Shown here piece after piece: positions 17,220-26,103 of a DNA stretch of 64,000 nt (its first letter is position 1; every line of letters starts with the position of its first letter). The notes beneath the pieces were generated by a model. That model worked only from the letters and a program-made list of their open reading frames with translations, made no database searches and was not told the DNA's origin. This stretch comes from Shewanella eurypsychrophilus (lineage in GTDB: Bacteria > Pseudomonadota > Gammaproteobacteria > Enterobacterales > Shewanellaceae). Made by a program: the position numbers and the translations under genes. The stretch spans positions 4,868,102 to 4,932,101 of the forward strand of contig NZ_CP045503.2 of assembly GCF_007004545.3 (NCBI RefSeq). The letters run 5' to 3'.

Positions 17220-17349
17220 TTAAAGCAGACCTTGAAAACAAACTAATAACTTTGAATTGGTTACTAATTTTTATTAACGCTAGTGATTAAAATTCGATTA
17301 ATATACCAACAATAACCAATAAAGCTAGTACGAGCACAAGGAATACATA

Positions 17350-18879
17350 GTGACTCATTCAAAACGAATATTTGTACTCATTTTTACACTTTTTTTTACT
17401 GGCTTTACGACTGCTAACCAAGCCCAGCAACAATCCAATAATTCATTACAAGATACTCACCAGGCAATTGAAGTATTTCAAAGCAATACAAAAAGCCTGT
17501 TAGATAAATCGCATCTGTTAAATGCTCAATACGCGATTCAAATGCAAACCTTAAGTGAGACTTTACAGCAGACTGAAAGTGCAAAAAGCGTATTACAAAG
17601 TAACTTAATCGGGGATATTGAGTATAACGCCTCAAGTATGCTGGCAGTTGCTAATCAGTACCTTAGTCACTATCGAACCTTTGTCCACTCAATAAGCCAA
17701 CAGTCGCCTTGCTATCAGCCTGAGCAAGTGGGCGAATTTGAGCAGACCATTGCAGAACTTGAGGTGTATGTCGGGAATATTCAACAGCTTGCGGCAACTC
17801 AAGGCGACAGCGAAGCATTCGCGGCCTTAATGGAGATTAATATTAATCAAGCCCGCGTCTCTATGGTAGTTAATCAATTTGAGATGTTCAAACTTTGCTA
17901 TCTGACTGAAGCTATTGGTCCTCTCAGCCAAGAGTTCGAAGCACTAACCAAAGTGCTCGAACAAGAAGCTGCGAGACAAGGCTATGTGCAAGCCATTGAC
18001 TCGCAAAACCAAACAGAAACCAGCGAACTCATCGATGATGACAATCATGCTGAAATGACTGAAAAGTTTCGTGATAATATTGTGCAAACATATCAGTTTA
18101 AGGCCGGTACAGCGCCACACTTTAATGAGCTCACTTATCTGTACATTGAAAATGTTGCGCAACTTAAAAGTCTAAATTTTTCTAATGGCTTATCGGTTAA
18201 TAATGACTTATCACTCGAACTTCCAGCCAGTGCACAGGTTAACATCGACCAGCGTTACCTAGCTAAGATTAGTGGGACCGTTGAGACAGATACTGAGATT
18301 GTCACCCTGGATATCAATATAGAACGTGCTGCAACATCTCTTATTGGTGATATTCAATTTATCGATCAGCAAGTAAAAAACTGTGTAAACCGAGCCGCAC
18401 AGTTGAATCAAATTACTTACAGCCACCAGCTCACTCAGCTTAATTGTACATTTGATCAAACTACTAATATTAAACTCGATGATCTTAGCCAGTTACAGCA
18501 ACTTAATTTATTAAGCGTAAAAGGGGGATCTATTGAGTCACTTGTACCTTTAGCATCTCTGCCCTCTTTAGGCACCCTTTACCTTAGCCAGTTAGCGGTA
18601 GAGCAACTTGATGGGTTAAGCCAGTATCGAGGTTCGCTTAATTTTACCCACGTCAGCAGCAAGGATTGGGCAAAGTTGGCTCAATCTAACGCTGATTCAA
18701 TCAGTATCAATCAGCTCGAAAATTGTCGATCTATTCAACCGTTAACTAATGCAAGTAATATAGCGGTGATGTATAAAGGTCTAGACTCAAACGCGTTAAT
18801 GGCAACAATGCTCCAAGTCGAGAACGGCACTAAATCTGTGATGGTAATGACAGATTGTACCAAGGAACAAGTTTATTAA
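17350..18879 (+). CDS. Exported protein with degenerate leucine-rich repeats
   Basis: A 509-residue protein with a signal peptide (ending about TTAN). The first half is helical and Gln-rich, likely coiled coil (about 25-220). The C-terminal third contains irregular leucine-rich-type segments (LDDLSQLQQLNLLSV; LVPLASLPSLGTLYLSQLAVEQLDGLSQY). Four Cys residues lie in the mature part. The start is GTG with AAGGA 7 bases upstream. No known family or catalytic motif is recognised. It closes the array region, and whether it belongs functionally is unknown. Confidence 0.7.
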   Translation: MTHSKRIFVLIFTLFFTGFTTANQAQQQSNNSLQDTHQAIEVFQSNTKSLLDKSHLLNAQYAIQMQTLSETLQQTESAKSVLQSNLIGDIEYNASSMLAVANQYLSHYRTFVHSISQQSPCYQPEQVGEFEQTIAELEVYVGNIQQLAATQGDSEAFAALMEININQARVSMVVNQFEMFKLCYLTEAIGPLSQEFEALTKVLEQEAARQGYVQAIDSQNQTETSELIDDDNHAEMTEKFRDNIVQTYQFKAGTAPHFNELTYLYIENVAQLKSLNFSNGLSVNNDLSLELPASAQVNIDQRYLAKISGTVETDTEIVTLDINIERAATSLIGDIQFIDQQVKNCVNRAAQLNQITYSHQLTQLNCTFDQTTNIKLDDLSQLQQLNLLSVKGGSIESLVPLASLPSLGTLYLSQLAVEQLDGLSQYRGSLNFTHVSSKDWAKLAQSNADSISINQLENCRSIQPLTNASNIAVMYKGLDSNALMATMLQVENGTKSVMVMTDCTKEQVY

Positions 18880-19116
18880 CGAGCTTGTAAAGCGCGCCCT
18901 TTGGCATCTGCTGAGAGGAATAGTGCTCAAATTAATTGATGACTAAATTGTCTACCAAATAGCATGTTAGCCCCTGCCACAAATGCAGCTTGGGTAATTA
19001 AAAGAGTATTAAGTCAGAGTCAAAATACATCCTAAAGGGTAATGGTAAGCCAAAGAAAAATCAGGATAATATCGCGGTTAAATTAACTTAGTTTCAGTAT
19101 TTGTAAGGATGCAAAT

Positions 19117-20967
19117 ATGTTGGTAAAAAAACTTGGACTTTTACTGTTATCATCCAGCTTTTTGGTCGCTTGTGGCGGCTCTGACTCTGATGACACAACA
19201 CTCCCAGATGTGCTTCCACCTGTCACCGATCCCACTGTTCCAGCCGAATATAATCATCAAATTCAGGGAGTGGTTGCCTACCAAGGCGCAATAGCAGGCG
19301 CCGATGTGTGTGTAGATTTAGATATGAACCAGCTATGTGGTGCCCAAGAGCCTACTTCTAGCACTGACAATGATGGTTTTTATCAAATAGATTGGGTGAG
19401 CACGGCTGACACACCTAGTTTTTATTTACTGGCTAGCTGGACTGATACTAGTAATAGCAATCCAGCCCAGCCGAAATTACTCTCCAGCGCCTTTAAAGCA
19501 GAAAAGCTGAAGCACATTGCTAGCGCTTCAAGCGCTTCGAATACCACAACAAGTTCATCAAAGGTTACAGCGGTTATCAGTAATGGTGATGCACAACTGA
19601 TCTCAATGAGCGGTCATGGTGGTGCCATTAATGCGCTGACGCACCTTGAGTTTCAGCGCTATGAGCAGATGCTAGCTCAAGGGTTATCTGCTGATGAGAT
19701 ACAAGCGCTAAGGATGCAGCTATCCATCATCCTCAACGCCCTGTATGCGCCACTTACTGGCGAAGCTTATCAAGTCACTGCTGAGCGTTCCGCTTCTGAT
19801 GAGTTTCTAGATACTTATTTTAGTCATCAACATATCACAGCGCTTATTGGTGATAGATTAATGGCGACCCTTGCCATTGATGAAGTGATGGCTGCAAGTA
19901 AAGCCTCAATAACATATTTAGCCCTTCAAAGTGATGTGACTATCAGCGACTACTTAGCTAATGATCCTATCGACGTTCGCTTTCTGGTTAACGATACACT
20001 GATCGCCCAAGGATTTATTGTCACGCCTTTTGATGACAAAATCATGTCTGATACCGACTGGCAGGTACTACAAACCAGTTTACTGAGCGATAATATTCAC
20101 CCTCACGGTTTTACCTTAGCCCCCACACACCTCAACAACTTCTACTCTTTAGAGTTCGGAGATTCAGAGCAAACGCTATCAGGCTTTATCTCCAATAGCC
20201 TGCTAACAGGCAGTGTAATTGATACAGGTAACGCACAAACTGTTGCTACCGCCTGCTGGAATGAGCAACTTGAAAAGTGGATCAATCCGGAGCGTGACGA
20301 TCAAGATTATGCTCCAGTGGTAGCTCAATATACAAACAACACCGTTAATACTCACTATCAGGGTACTGCAGTGGCTATCAATATTCAGATAGAAAAACAC
20401 CTCACGAATACTGAAACTTGGGGCGCGATTTTGAACGCTCAACCACAGCAGTTCAAACTGTCTGAGCTGCAATGGCCAGAATACATTTACCGTTACCATA
20501 TTGAGCAAGCCGATGATGTTATCTGTCGTACAGAGAGCAATACTAATGTCTGGGATATGCCAGCACATAATTCAGCAGAGAGGTTAACCACTGCAGATAT
20601 TGCCAGATTATTTTGGGATGACTTCTATCCACAAGATGTGGTTATTGATGAGGATAATCAGCAGCTATCAGTGGAGTATACATCTGGTGAGACAAGCAGT
20701 TTCGAGTGGGCACTGAGCACTAGCCCGACTGGCCAACCTCTGTTAAGCATTGTGGAAATTAACTTACCCGTTGACCTGCAAGGCAGCGCTATTTTTGGTG
20801 AGTACCTTATCGAAGATACAAAGCTCATTGAAGTCGAACTGCATCAAAGCAGTAGTTTCAACGATATGAATGATTACCTGCTTATTACTTACGACGGTGA
20901 TACAGATAACTTTAGTCAACGATTTTTAGCACATATATCGTCACTGCTTACCACGTCACAGCCCTAA
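19117..20967 (+). CDS. Lipoprotein with N-terminal carboxypeptidase-regulatory-like domain
   Basis: A 616-residue predicted lipoprotein (lipobox LVACGG, Cys about 19). After an acidic/Pro spacer, residues about 45-100 read as a beta-sandwich 'adornment' domain (GVVAYQGAIAGADVCVDLDMNQLCG...EP...T.NDGFY), a pattern common in envelope lipoproteins of marine gammaproteobacteria. The remaining 500 residues show no recognisable domain. AAGGAT precedes the ATG by 7 bases. It is probably anchored in the outer membrane; function unknown. Confidence 0.72.
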   Translation: MLVKKLGLLLLSSSFLVACGGSDSDDTTLPDVLPPVTDPTVPAEYNHQIQGVVAYQGAIAGADVCVDLDMNQLCGAQEPTSSTDNDGFYQIDWVSTADTPSFYLLASWTDTSNSNPAQPKLLSSAFKAEKLKHIASASSASNTTTSSSKVTAVISNGDAQLISMSGHGGAINALTHLEFQRYEQMLAQGLSADEIQALRMQLSIILNALYAPLTGEAYQVTAERSASDEFLDTYFSHQHITALIGDRLMATLAIDEVMAASKASITYLALQSDVTISDYLANDPIDVRFLVNDTLIAQGFIVTPFDDKIMSDTDWQVLQTSLLSDNIHPHGFTLAPTHLNNFYSLEFGDSEQTLSGFISNSLLTGSVIDTGNAQTVATACWNEQLEKWINPERDDQDYAPVVAQYTNNTVNTHYQGTAVAINIQIEKHLTNTETWGAILNAQPQQFKLSELQWPEYIYRYHIEQADDVICRTESNTNVWDMPAHNSAERLTTADIARLFWDDFYPQDVVIDEDNQQLSVEYTSGETSSFEWALSTSPTGQPLLSIVEINLPVDLQGSAIFGEYLIEDTKLIEVELHQSSSFNDMNDYLLITYDGDTDNFSQRFLAHISSLLTTSQP

Positions 20968-21002
20968 TGCTTGACTGATGTAGGCCAATCAATTTATTTA
21001 TC

Positions 21003-21022
21003 GGGGAGCTTTGCTCCCCTTG
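21003..21022 (+). terminator. Strong hairpin with short T run
   Basis: GGGGAGC-TTT-GCTCCCC forms a perfect 7-bp GC-rich stem with a 3-base loop, followed by TTG only. It sits in the 71-base gap just before the ribosome site of the OmpA-family gene, so it may be a weak terminator for the lipoprotein gene or a 5' mRNA stabiliser for the next. Confidence 0.5.
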
Positions 21023-21038
21023 TTCATGGAGTAGAATA

Positions 21039-22481
21039 ATGACATTAAGAGCAAAAATAGCGATATTGCTTTCCATCAATTTATTGCTGAGTTGGCAAGC
21101 CGTGGCGAACGAGTCATTGTTCACCCCTTTAACTGAAGCCAAAGTTTATAAACAGACAGAGCGACACTTCTCCCCTTTTGAGCTTATCTCAGCCATAGAA
21201 AAGTCAACAATCAACACTACAACAGTGCAAGGTAAACTCACTCGAATTAACTATAAAATACCTGTTAGTTTTGAACCTAGCCATATCATCAACAATTACA
21301 AACAACAGATCAGCGTATTAAATGGCCAAATTCTGTTTGAATGTCATCAGAAAAGCTGTGGTAATGTCAGCAAATTAATGAAGCAGTTAAAACCACTAAA
21401 TAACATCTATAAAAGCTCACCAGCCTTGCTTACTGCAAAGGTCCAGTTAGAAAAAAAGCTGGTTTACCTGTCTGCTTTTTCAACTAACTGGGAAAAAGAA
21501 GCAGTATTGCAACTTGATATTATCGAGGTCATTGAAGAGCCACTGGATCTTATCGCCGTCAATCCAGAGTTTTTAGGTGCAGAGGTCGTGCAGAAGACCT
21601 TTAAAGACATGAGTCACAAAGACACAAAAAACGCCAGCGACCACCCTATGATTGCTAGGCTGCCAGGTGCCTATATCGAAAAGTATCAACAATTCGATTT
21701 TGGCCAAACAGCAGTATTCACCGCGGTTAATAACGGCCAACATGCAGTTAAACAGTTAGAGGGTAAAATTACCGATATTAATTATAAACTGCCACGCACT
21801 TACTCTGAGTTCGAGGTCAATGCCAATTACCAATCCGCCTTGCTTAAACTGGGCTTTGTTAAGACCTTTAACTGCCAAGGCAAAGCGTGTGGTAAGCCGC
21901 GTCACATTGAGAAGCGCACCAAAACATTAGCCCATATTGGCGATGCTAATCAGCAGTTTTACAGCCTTTATACCCTCACTCGTGCTGAGGGAAATGTGCA
22001 TGCCATGACCTATATCATTGGTTTTGAGGGCGGATTATGGGGTGAAATTAAATTGGTTGAAGAGACGAGTTTAGTCGATGATAGAGTGAGTATCGACCTT
22101 GATGGACTGACGGATAAAATTGCTCAAACGGGTCATGTGGCACTCGATGGCTTACTGTTTAAATTCGATAGCGACGAGATGCTTCCCGATGCCGAACCTG
22201 TGGTTGAGGTAGTTGCGACATACCTTAAATCACATCCTAAGCAGAGCTTCTATGTCATTGGTCATACCGATGATAAAGGTAAGCAAAGTTATAATCAGGT
22301 ATTGTCTGATAAGCGCGCTAAAGCGGTTGTAAAGCAGCTCACCTCTGCGCACAAGGTGCCTAAAAGTCAGCTTACCGCTAAGGGCATTGGCGAATACTCG
22401 CCCGTTGCCAATAACAGCAACGAAGCGGGGCAAAAACTCAATCGCCGTGTCGAATTGGTATTAAGATCAGATAATAAATAA
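21039..22481 (+). CDS. OmpA-family protein with duplicated N-terminal DUF4892-like modules
   Basis: A 480-residue exported protein with a signal peptide (cut near VANES). Two similar modules follow (about 40-170 and 200-350). Each has a G-K-[LI]-T-[RD]-I-N-Y-K-[IL]-P strand, then about 40 residues later [FL]xC..K.CG, so each carries a Cys pair. The C-terminal 115 residues form an OmpA/MotB peptidoglycan-binding domain (FDSDEMLPDAEPVVE; IGHTDDKG; NRRVELVL). The module resembles DUF4892 proteins, usually found with one copy plus OmpA; the name is from memory. TGGAG lies 7 bases before the ATG. Probable periplasmic or outer-membrane envelope protein. Confidence 0.8.
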   Translation: MTLRAKIAILLSINLLLSWQAVANESLFTPLTEAKVYKQTERHFSPFELISAIEKSTINTTTVQGKLTRINYKIPVSFEPSHIINNYKQQISVLNGQILFECHQKSCGNVSKLMKQLKPLNNIYKSSPALLTAKVQLEKKLVYLSAFSTNWEKEAVLQLDIIEVIEEPLDLIAVNPEFLGAEVVQKTFKDMSHKDTKNASDHPMIARLPGAYIEKYQQFDFGQTAVFTAVNNGQHAVKQLEGKITDINYKLPRTYSEFEVNANYQSALLKLGFVKTFNCQGKACGKPRHIEKRTKTLAHIGDANQQFYSLYTLTRAEGNVHAMTYIIGFEGGLWGEIKLVEETSLVDDRVSIDLDGLTDKIAQTGHVALDGLLFKFDSDEMLPDAEPVVEVVATYLKSHPKQSFYVIGHTDDKGKQSYNQVLSDKRAKAVVKQLTSAHKVPKSQLTAKGIGEYSPVANNSNEAGQKLNRRVELVLRSDNK

Positions 22482-22559
22482 AGTAACTGGTATTGGTTGC
22501 TCCTTAAAGAAGGAGCAGCTGATATACTAGCCTATCCAATAATTACAGCACCTGCCCTC

Positions 22560-23714
22560 ATGAGCCTTTCACCTAGCGCTAAATATCAATTAAAACAGTC
22601 GCAGTCAGGCTTTAATAAAGATTCAAAACAAGAACAGGCTGTCGCTTTGCTTGATATTCTATATGAGCAGCTAGTGAGCACTAAACCAAGCTCATCTCGC
22701 CATACTCCAATAACATCAAAAGTGTATGGGGTTTATCTATGGGGCGATGTCGGCCGTGGCAAAACCATGTTGATGGACCTCTTCTGTGATTCATTAGATG
22801 AAGAGCTGACACTCAGACTACACTTCCACCGGTTTATGGCTCGCATACATAAAGAAATGCTGGCAGAGTCTGGTCGCCAAGACCCACTAGTACGTATTGC
22901 CAAGCGCATAGCTCAACAATGTAAGGTGATCTGTTTCGATGAGTTTTTCGTATCCGACATTGGTGATGCGATGATCTTGGGCAGGTTGTTCGAAGCATTG
23001 TTTCATCAAGGCGTGATACTCGTCGCTACTTCGAATATTCCTATTACTCGTTTGTATGAATCTGGGCTACAAAGAGACCGCTTCTTACCGACAATAGCGC
23101 TATTGCAAACACACTGCAGTGAGTTTCACCTCGATGGTAAAGAAGACCATCGACTGCGATCTCTCGAGTTTCAACAGAGCTATTTTTTACCTCAACAGGC
23201 CAACTTCGAAGAGTTGTTTGATTCAAAGGCCCATAAGGTCAGCCATAGCAATGAGTCACTACAGATCTTAGGCCGCCCTATTCCAGTGATCAAAGCATGT
23301 GAATCTCAGGCTTGGTTTAGCTTCGATGCTCTATGTGATGGGCCTAGATCTCAGCTGGACTATATTGAGCTCGCCAGTCGCTTCGATACCCTGTTTGTCA
23401 GTGATATCCCGGTGCTCGGTGGCCAGCCAAAGTCATGGATCCGCGCCAGAGGCACCGAGGATGGTGCTATTGCCACTGAAACTAGTGAGCGCCAACTATC
23501 TTATGCAGTGGGTGACGATCCAGCCCGCCGATTTATCGCGCTAATAGACGAGCTTTACGATCAGCAAGTTAACCTTTATCTATCCGCCGAAGTCCCTCTT
23601 GAAGAACTCTACAGTGAGGGTGCGCTGAGCTTCGAATTCAGACGAACCTTTAGCCGCTTACAAGAGATGCAATCCAAAGAATATGCAGCAAGCGCGAAAC
23701 GCATGGCAGCTTAA
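22560..23714 (+). CDS. zapE: AFG1-like ATPase, ZapE family
   Basis: A 384-residue AAA+-type P-loop ATPase of the ZapE/AFG1 family, linked in E. coli to Z-ring function under stress and in mitochondria to protein turnover. Visible: Walker A YLWGDVGRGKTMLMD (about residue 58), FHRFMARIHKEM, Walker B VICFDEFFVSD and sensor VATSNIP. The C-terminal half is intact. ZapE is typically about 375 residues, so it is full length. The frame opens at TTG 22497, but MSLSPSAKYQL at 22560 fits the family start. In many gammaproteobacteria zapE sits next to rplM-rpsI; here the neighbours are unrelated, so this could be a second paralogue. Confidence 0.85.
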   Translation: MSLSPSAKYQLKQSQSGFNKDSKQEQAVALLDILYEQLVSTKPSSSRHTPITSKVYGVYLWGDVGRGKTMLMDLFCDSLDEELTLRLHFHRFMARIHKEMLAESGRQDPLVRIAKRIAQQCKVICFDEFFVSDIGDAMILGRLFEALFHQGVILVATSNIPITRLYESGLQRDRFLPTIALLQTHCSEFHLDGKEDHRLRSLEFQQSYFLPQQANFEELFDSKAHKVSHSNESLQILGRPIPVIKACESQAWFSFDALCDGPRSQLDYIELASRFDTLFVSDIPVLGGQPKSWIRARGTEDGAIATETSERQLSYAVGDDPARRFIALIDELYDQQVNLYLSAEVPLEELYSEGALSFEFRRTFSRLQEMQSKEYAASAKRMAA

Positions 23715-23761
23715 CGCCTAAAACCAATCAATCACTCTAGCTCCCAGCTAAGAAGCAAAGT

Positions 23762-23788
23762 AAAGGCGTTGGTTTAACGCTTTTTTTC
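23762..23788 (+). terminator. Intrinsic terminator after zapE
   Basis: AAAGGCGTT-GGTTT-AACGCTTTTTTT: a short GCGTT/AACGC stem extended by A-T and G-T pairs, ending in a seven-T run. Confidence 0.75.
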
Positions 23789-23855
23789 CTTCTAAGCTCC
23801 TCAATTCAAGATAGTGAACTAGTATTGAAGAATAGTTTTATCGCTAGGGGATCAA

Positions 23856-25943
23856 ATGATTCAATTTTCAAGTATTCGACATCAAATCTTACTCTTCGGA
23901 GCAGCAAGTTTGCTTGCTGTCGCAATAGCTATCATTGGCTACGGCTATTTCTCTAATCAAGCTCTGCGACATGAAGTTCATGATAGTGTGCTGAGTCAGG
24001 CGCAAGAACAGGTCATTGAGAATATCAATTTAGCCGCCCAGCAAGAGGCACTGAAAATAAATGCTGCCTTTGACCATGCCATGGATATCGCGACCTCAGT
24101 TGCAGGCGGATTATATCCCGCGTCCCCCGGTCTCAGCCGAGACCAGATCAATAGCATACTCAAAAATCTGGTTGAAAATAATCACGATATCCTAGGTATT
24201 TATACCGGATGGGAAGCCAATAAATTTGATGGTGACGATGCCAATAATACTGACAATAAGTACTCATTACCCGACGGAAAATTCGCTCCCTATTGGACTC
24301 GTTCAGCTTCCGGTAAAATCGATATTCAGCCGCTAAGCGGCTTCTATTCAGAGAAACTGTCAGCGACAGGAATAAGAAGCTCCGAATGGTATTTATGCCC
24401 AATGGAAAGCCGCTCCCCCTGTGTCGTCGATCCAGCCTCATATGAAGTCCAGGGCGTTGATACACTACTAAGCTCCTTTGTTGCACCGATAATCCGTGAC
24501 AGCCAATATGTGGGCATGGTCGGAGTCGATTACTCGCTTAACTTCTTGCAGCAGCTAGCAACCCAAGCCGCTGATAACCTTTATAGTGGCTCCGCAAGAG
24601 TGATCATTCTGAGCCCTAGAGGACTTATCAGCGCTGACAGCACCAATAACAACAATATTAGCAAGACAGCCAACAGCACAGATATTGCCCAGTTACTTAC
24701 CGCTAGACAGCTACAGCAGACCTCAATCACAGACAGTGCCATCATCGCCAGCAAAACCTTTGCCGTTAAAGGTACAAATGTTCAATGGGAAATTTTAATC
24801 CAAGTCCCCAAAGAGCTGGCTCTAGCGAAAGCCAATGCCATTGCTGAGCAGCTTGAAACGGGGTTTGCAGAAAACCTTAACGGACAACTTCTGGTGGGCT
24901 GTATCGCCGCGGCTTTTGGCATGCTACTCATCTGGTTTATGTCGGGGTCGATCAACCGTCCGATCCGTGAGTTAGTCGACGTCGTCGCCAACTTGACTCA
25001 ATCAGGAGGGGACTTAACTCAAGAGATAAAAATATCCCGTAGCGATGAAACGGGTCAGTTAGCCAGTCACCTCAATACATTTATCGCCAATGTTCGATCT
25101 ATTGTGTCGGATGTCGCGCATAGCATGAGTGAACTTACCCTTAGCGCCGAACGTAATGCAGCCCTTGCTGAATCAGGTAGAGAGCAGATCAGTACCCAAC
25201 AAATGGAGATAGAACAAGTCGTCACCGCGACCAATGAGATGTCATCAACTGCTCACAGTGTCTCAGATAACGCTCAGGTGACTGCTGACTCAGTGTCAAC
25301 GACTCAAGAGTCGGTTTCTAAAGGTCAGGAAGTGGTCCAGGCGAATGCTACAGGTTTACAGTCATTATCAGAGCACGTTAACCACGCATCAAACGAAATC
25401 ATAGAATTGGAGAAACAAACCGAAAGCATTGGCTCTATCTTAGATGTTATTCGCAACATTTCTGAGCAAACCAATCTGTTAGCACTCAACGCCGCCATTG
25501 AAGCCGCTAGAGCTGGTGAACAAGGCCGGGGTTTTGCTGTGGTAGCCGATGAAGTACGAGTCTTAGCAACGCGAACTGCCGACTCTACCGATGAGATCCA
25601 ACAGATGATCGACTCTCTACGCAGTAAAAGCAAACAAGCGGTGAGCACAATGGCCGAAAGCCGGGATCTAAGCCAAACCTGTTTAACTCATGCTAATCAA
25701 GCAGTAGAAGAGCTTGATGAAGTCAGTAATCAAAGTAGTAAAATTCAGGATATGGCACACCAAATTGCCAGTGCAGCCGAGGAACAAGCTGCAGTGACTG
25801 AAGAGGTCAACCGCAATATTGTCGCCATCAATGACGCCGCAGAGGCTTTGGCTCAAGGGGCTGAGTCGGCACAAGACGAAAGTAACAGCTCGGCCAGGCT
25901 CGTTGATGAGGTTAACAAAAAAATAAACCATTTCCGTTACTAA
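23856..25943 (+). CDS. Methyl-accepting chemotaxis protein with periplasmic Cache-type sensor
   Basis: A 695-residue chemoreceptor. TM1 is about 10-30 and the periplasmic sensor about 31-340, with Cache/PDC features (YTGWEAN near 110; VVDPASYEVQGVDTLLSSFVAPI; VGMVGVDYSLNFL). TM2 is about 343-362, then HAMP (about 365-420) and a methyl-accepting signalling domain whose hairpin tip (EQTNLLALNAAIEAARAGEQ) is near 540. The ligand is unknown; Cache domains often bind amino acids or organic acids. No CheR-docking pentapeptide is seen at the C-terminus. AGGGG precedes the ATG. It lies upstream of the DUF6351 hydrolase-like gene and a second chemoreceptor. Confidence 0.95.
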   Translation: MIQFSSIRHQILLFGAASLLAVAIAIIGYGYFSNQALRHEVHDSVLSQAQEQVIENINLAAQQEALKINAAFDHAMDIATSVAGGLYPASPGLSRDQINSILKNLVENNHDILGIYTGWEANKFDGDDANNTDNKYSLPDGKFAPYWTRSASGKIDIQPLSGFYSEKLSATGIRSSEWYLCPMESRSPCVVDPASYEVQGVDTLLSSFVAPIIRDSQYVGMVGVDYSLNFLQQLATQAADNLYSGSARVIILSPRGLISADSTNNNNISKTANSTDIAQLLTARQLQQTSITDSAIIASKTFAVKGTNVQWEILIQVPKELALAKANAIAEQLETGFAENLNGQLLVGCIAAAFGMLLIWFMSGSINRPIRELVDVVANLTQSGGDLTQEIKISRSDETGQLASHLNTFIANVRSIVSDVAHSMSELTLSAERNAALAESGREQISTQQMEIEQVVTATNEMSSTAHSVSDNAQVTADSVSTTQESVSKGQEVVQANATGLQSLSEHVNHASNEIIELEKQTESIGSILDVIRNISEQTNLLALNAAIEAARAGEQGRGFAVVADEVRVLATRTADSTDEIQQMIDSLRSKSKQAVSTMAESRDLSQTCLTHANQAVEELDEVSNQSSKIQDMAHQIASAAEEQAAVTEEVNRNIVAINDAAEALAQGAESAQDESNSSARLVDEVNKKINHFRY

Positions 25944-25956
25944 ATAATGTTCAAGA

Positions 25957-25981
25957 TTAAGGCTCACTACACGAGCCTTAA
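25957..25981 (+). terminator. Hairpin after the first chemoreceptor gene
   Basis: TTAAGGCTC-ACTACAC-GAGCCTTAA is a perfect 9-bp inverted repeat. No T run follows, so termination is uncertain, but it marks the 3' end of the chemoreceptor transcript well. Confidence 0.55.
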
Positions 25982-26103
25982 TAACAAAATATATTTCCAT
26001 TATAACTTGACACACAGACACAATTTTTTGGCATTAATTATTTGCATTTTCTTCGAATCGAACAAGACTTAATAGGAGAACTAAATCGAACGAGGGGCAG
26101 AGA

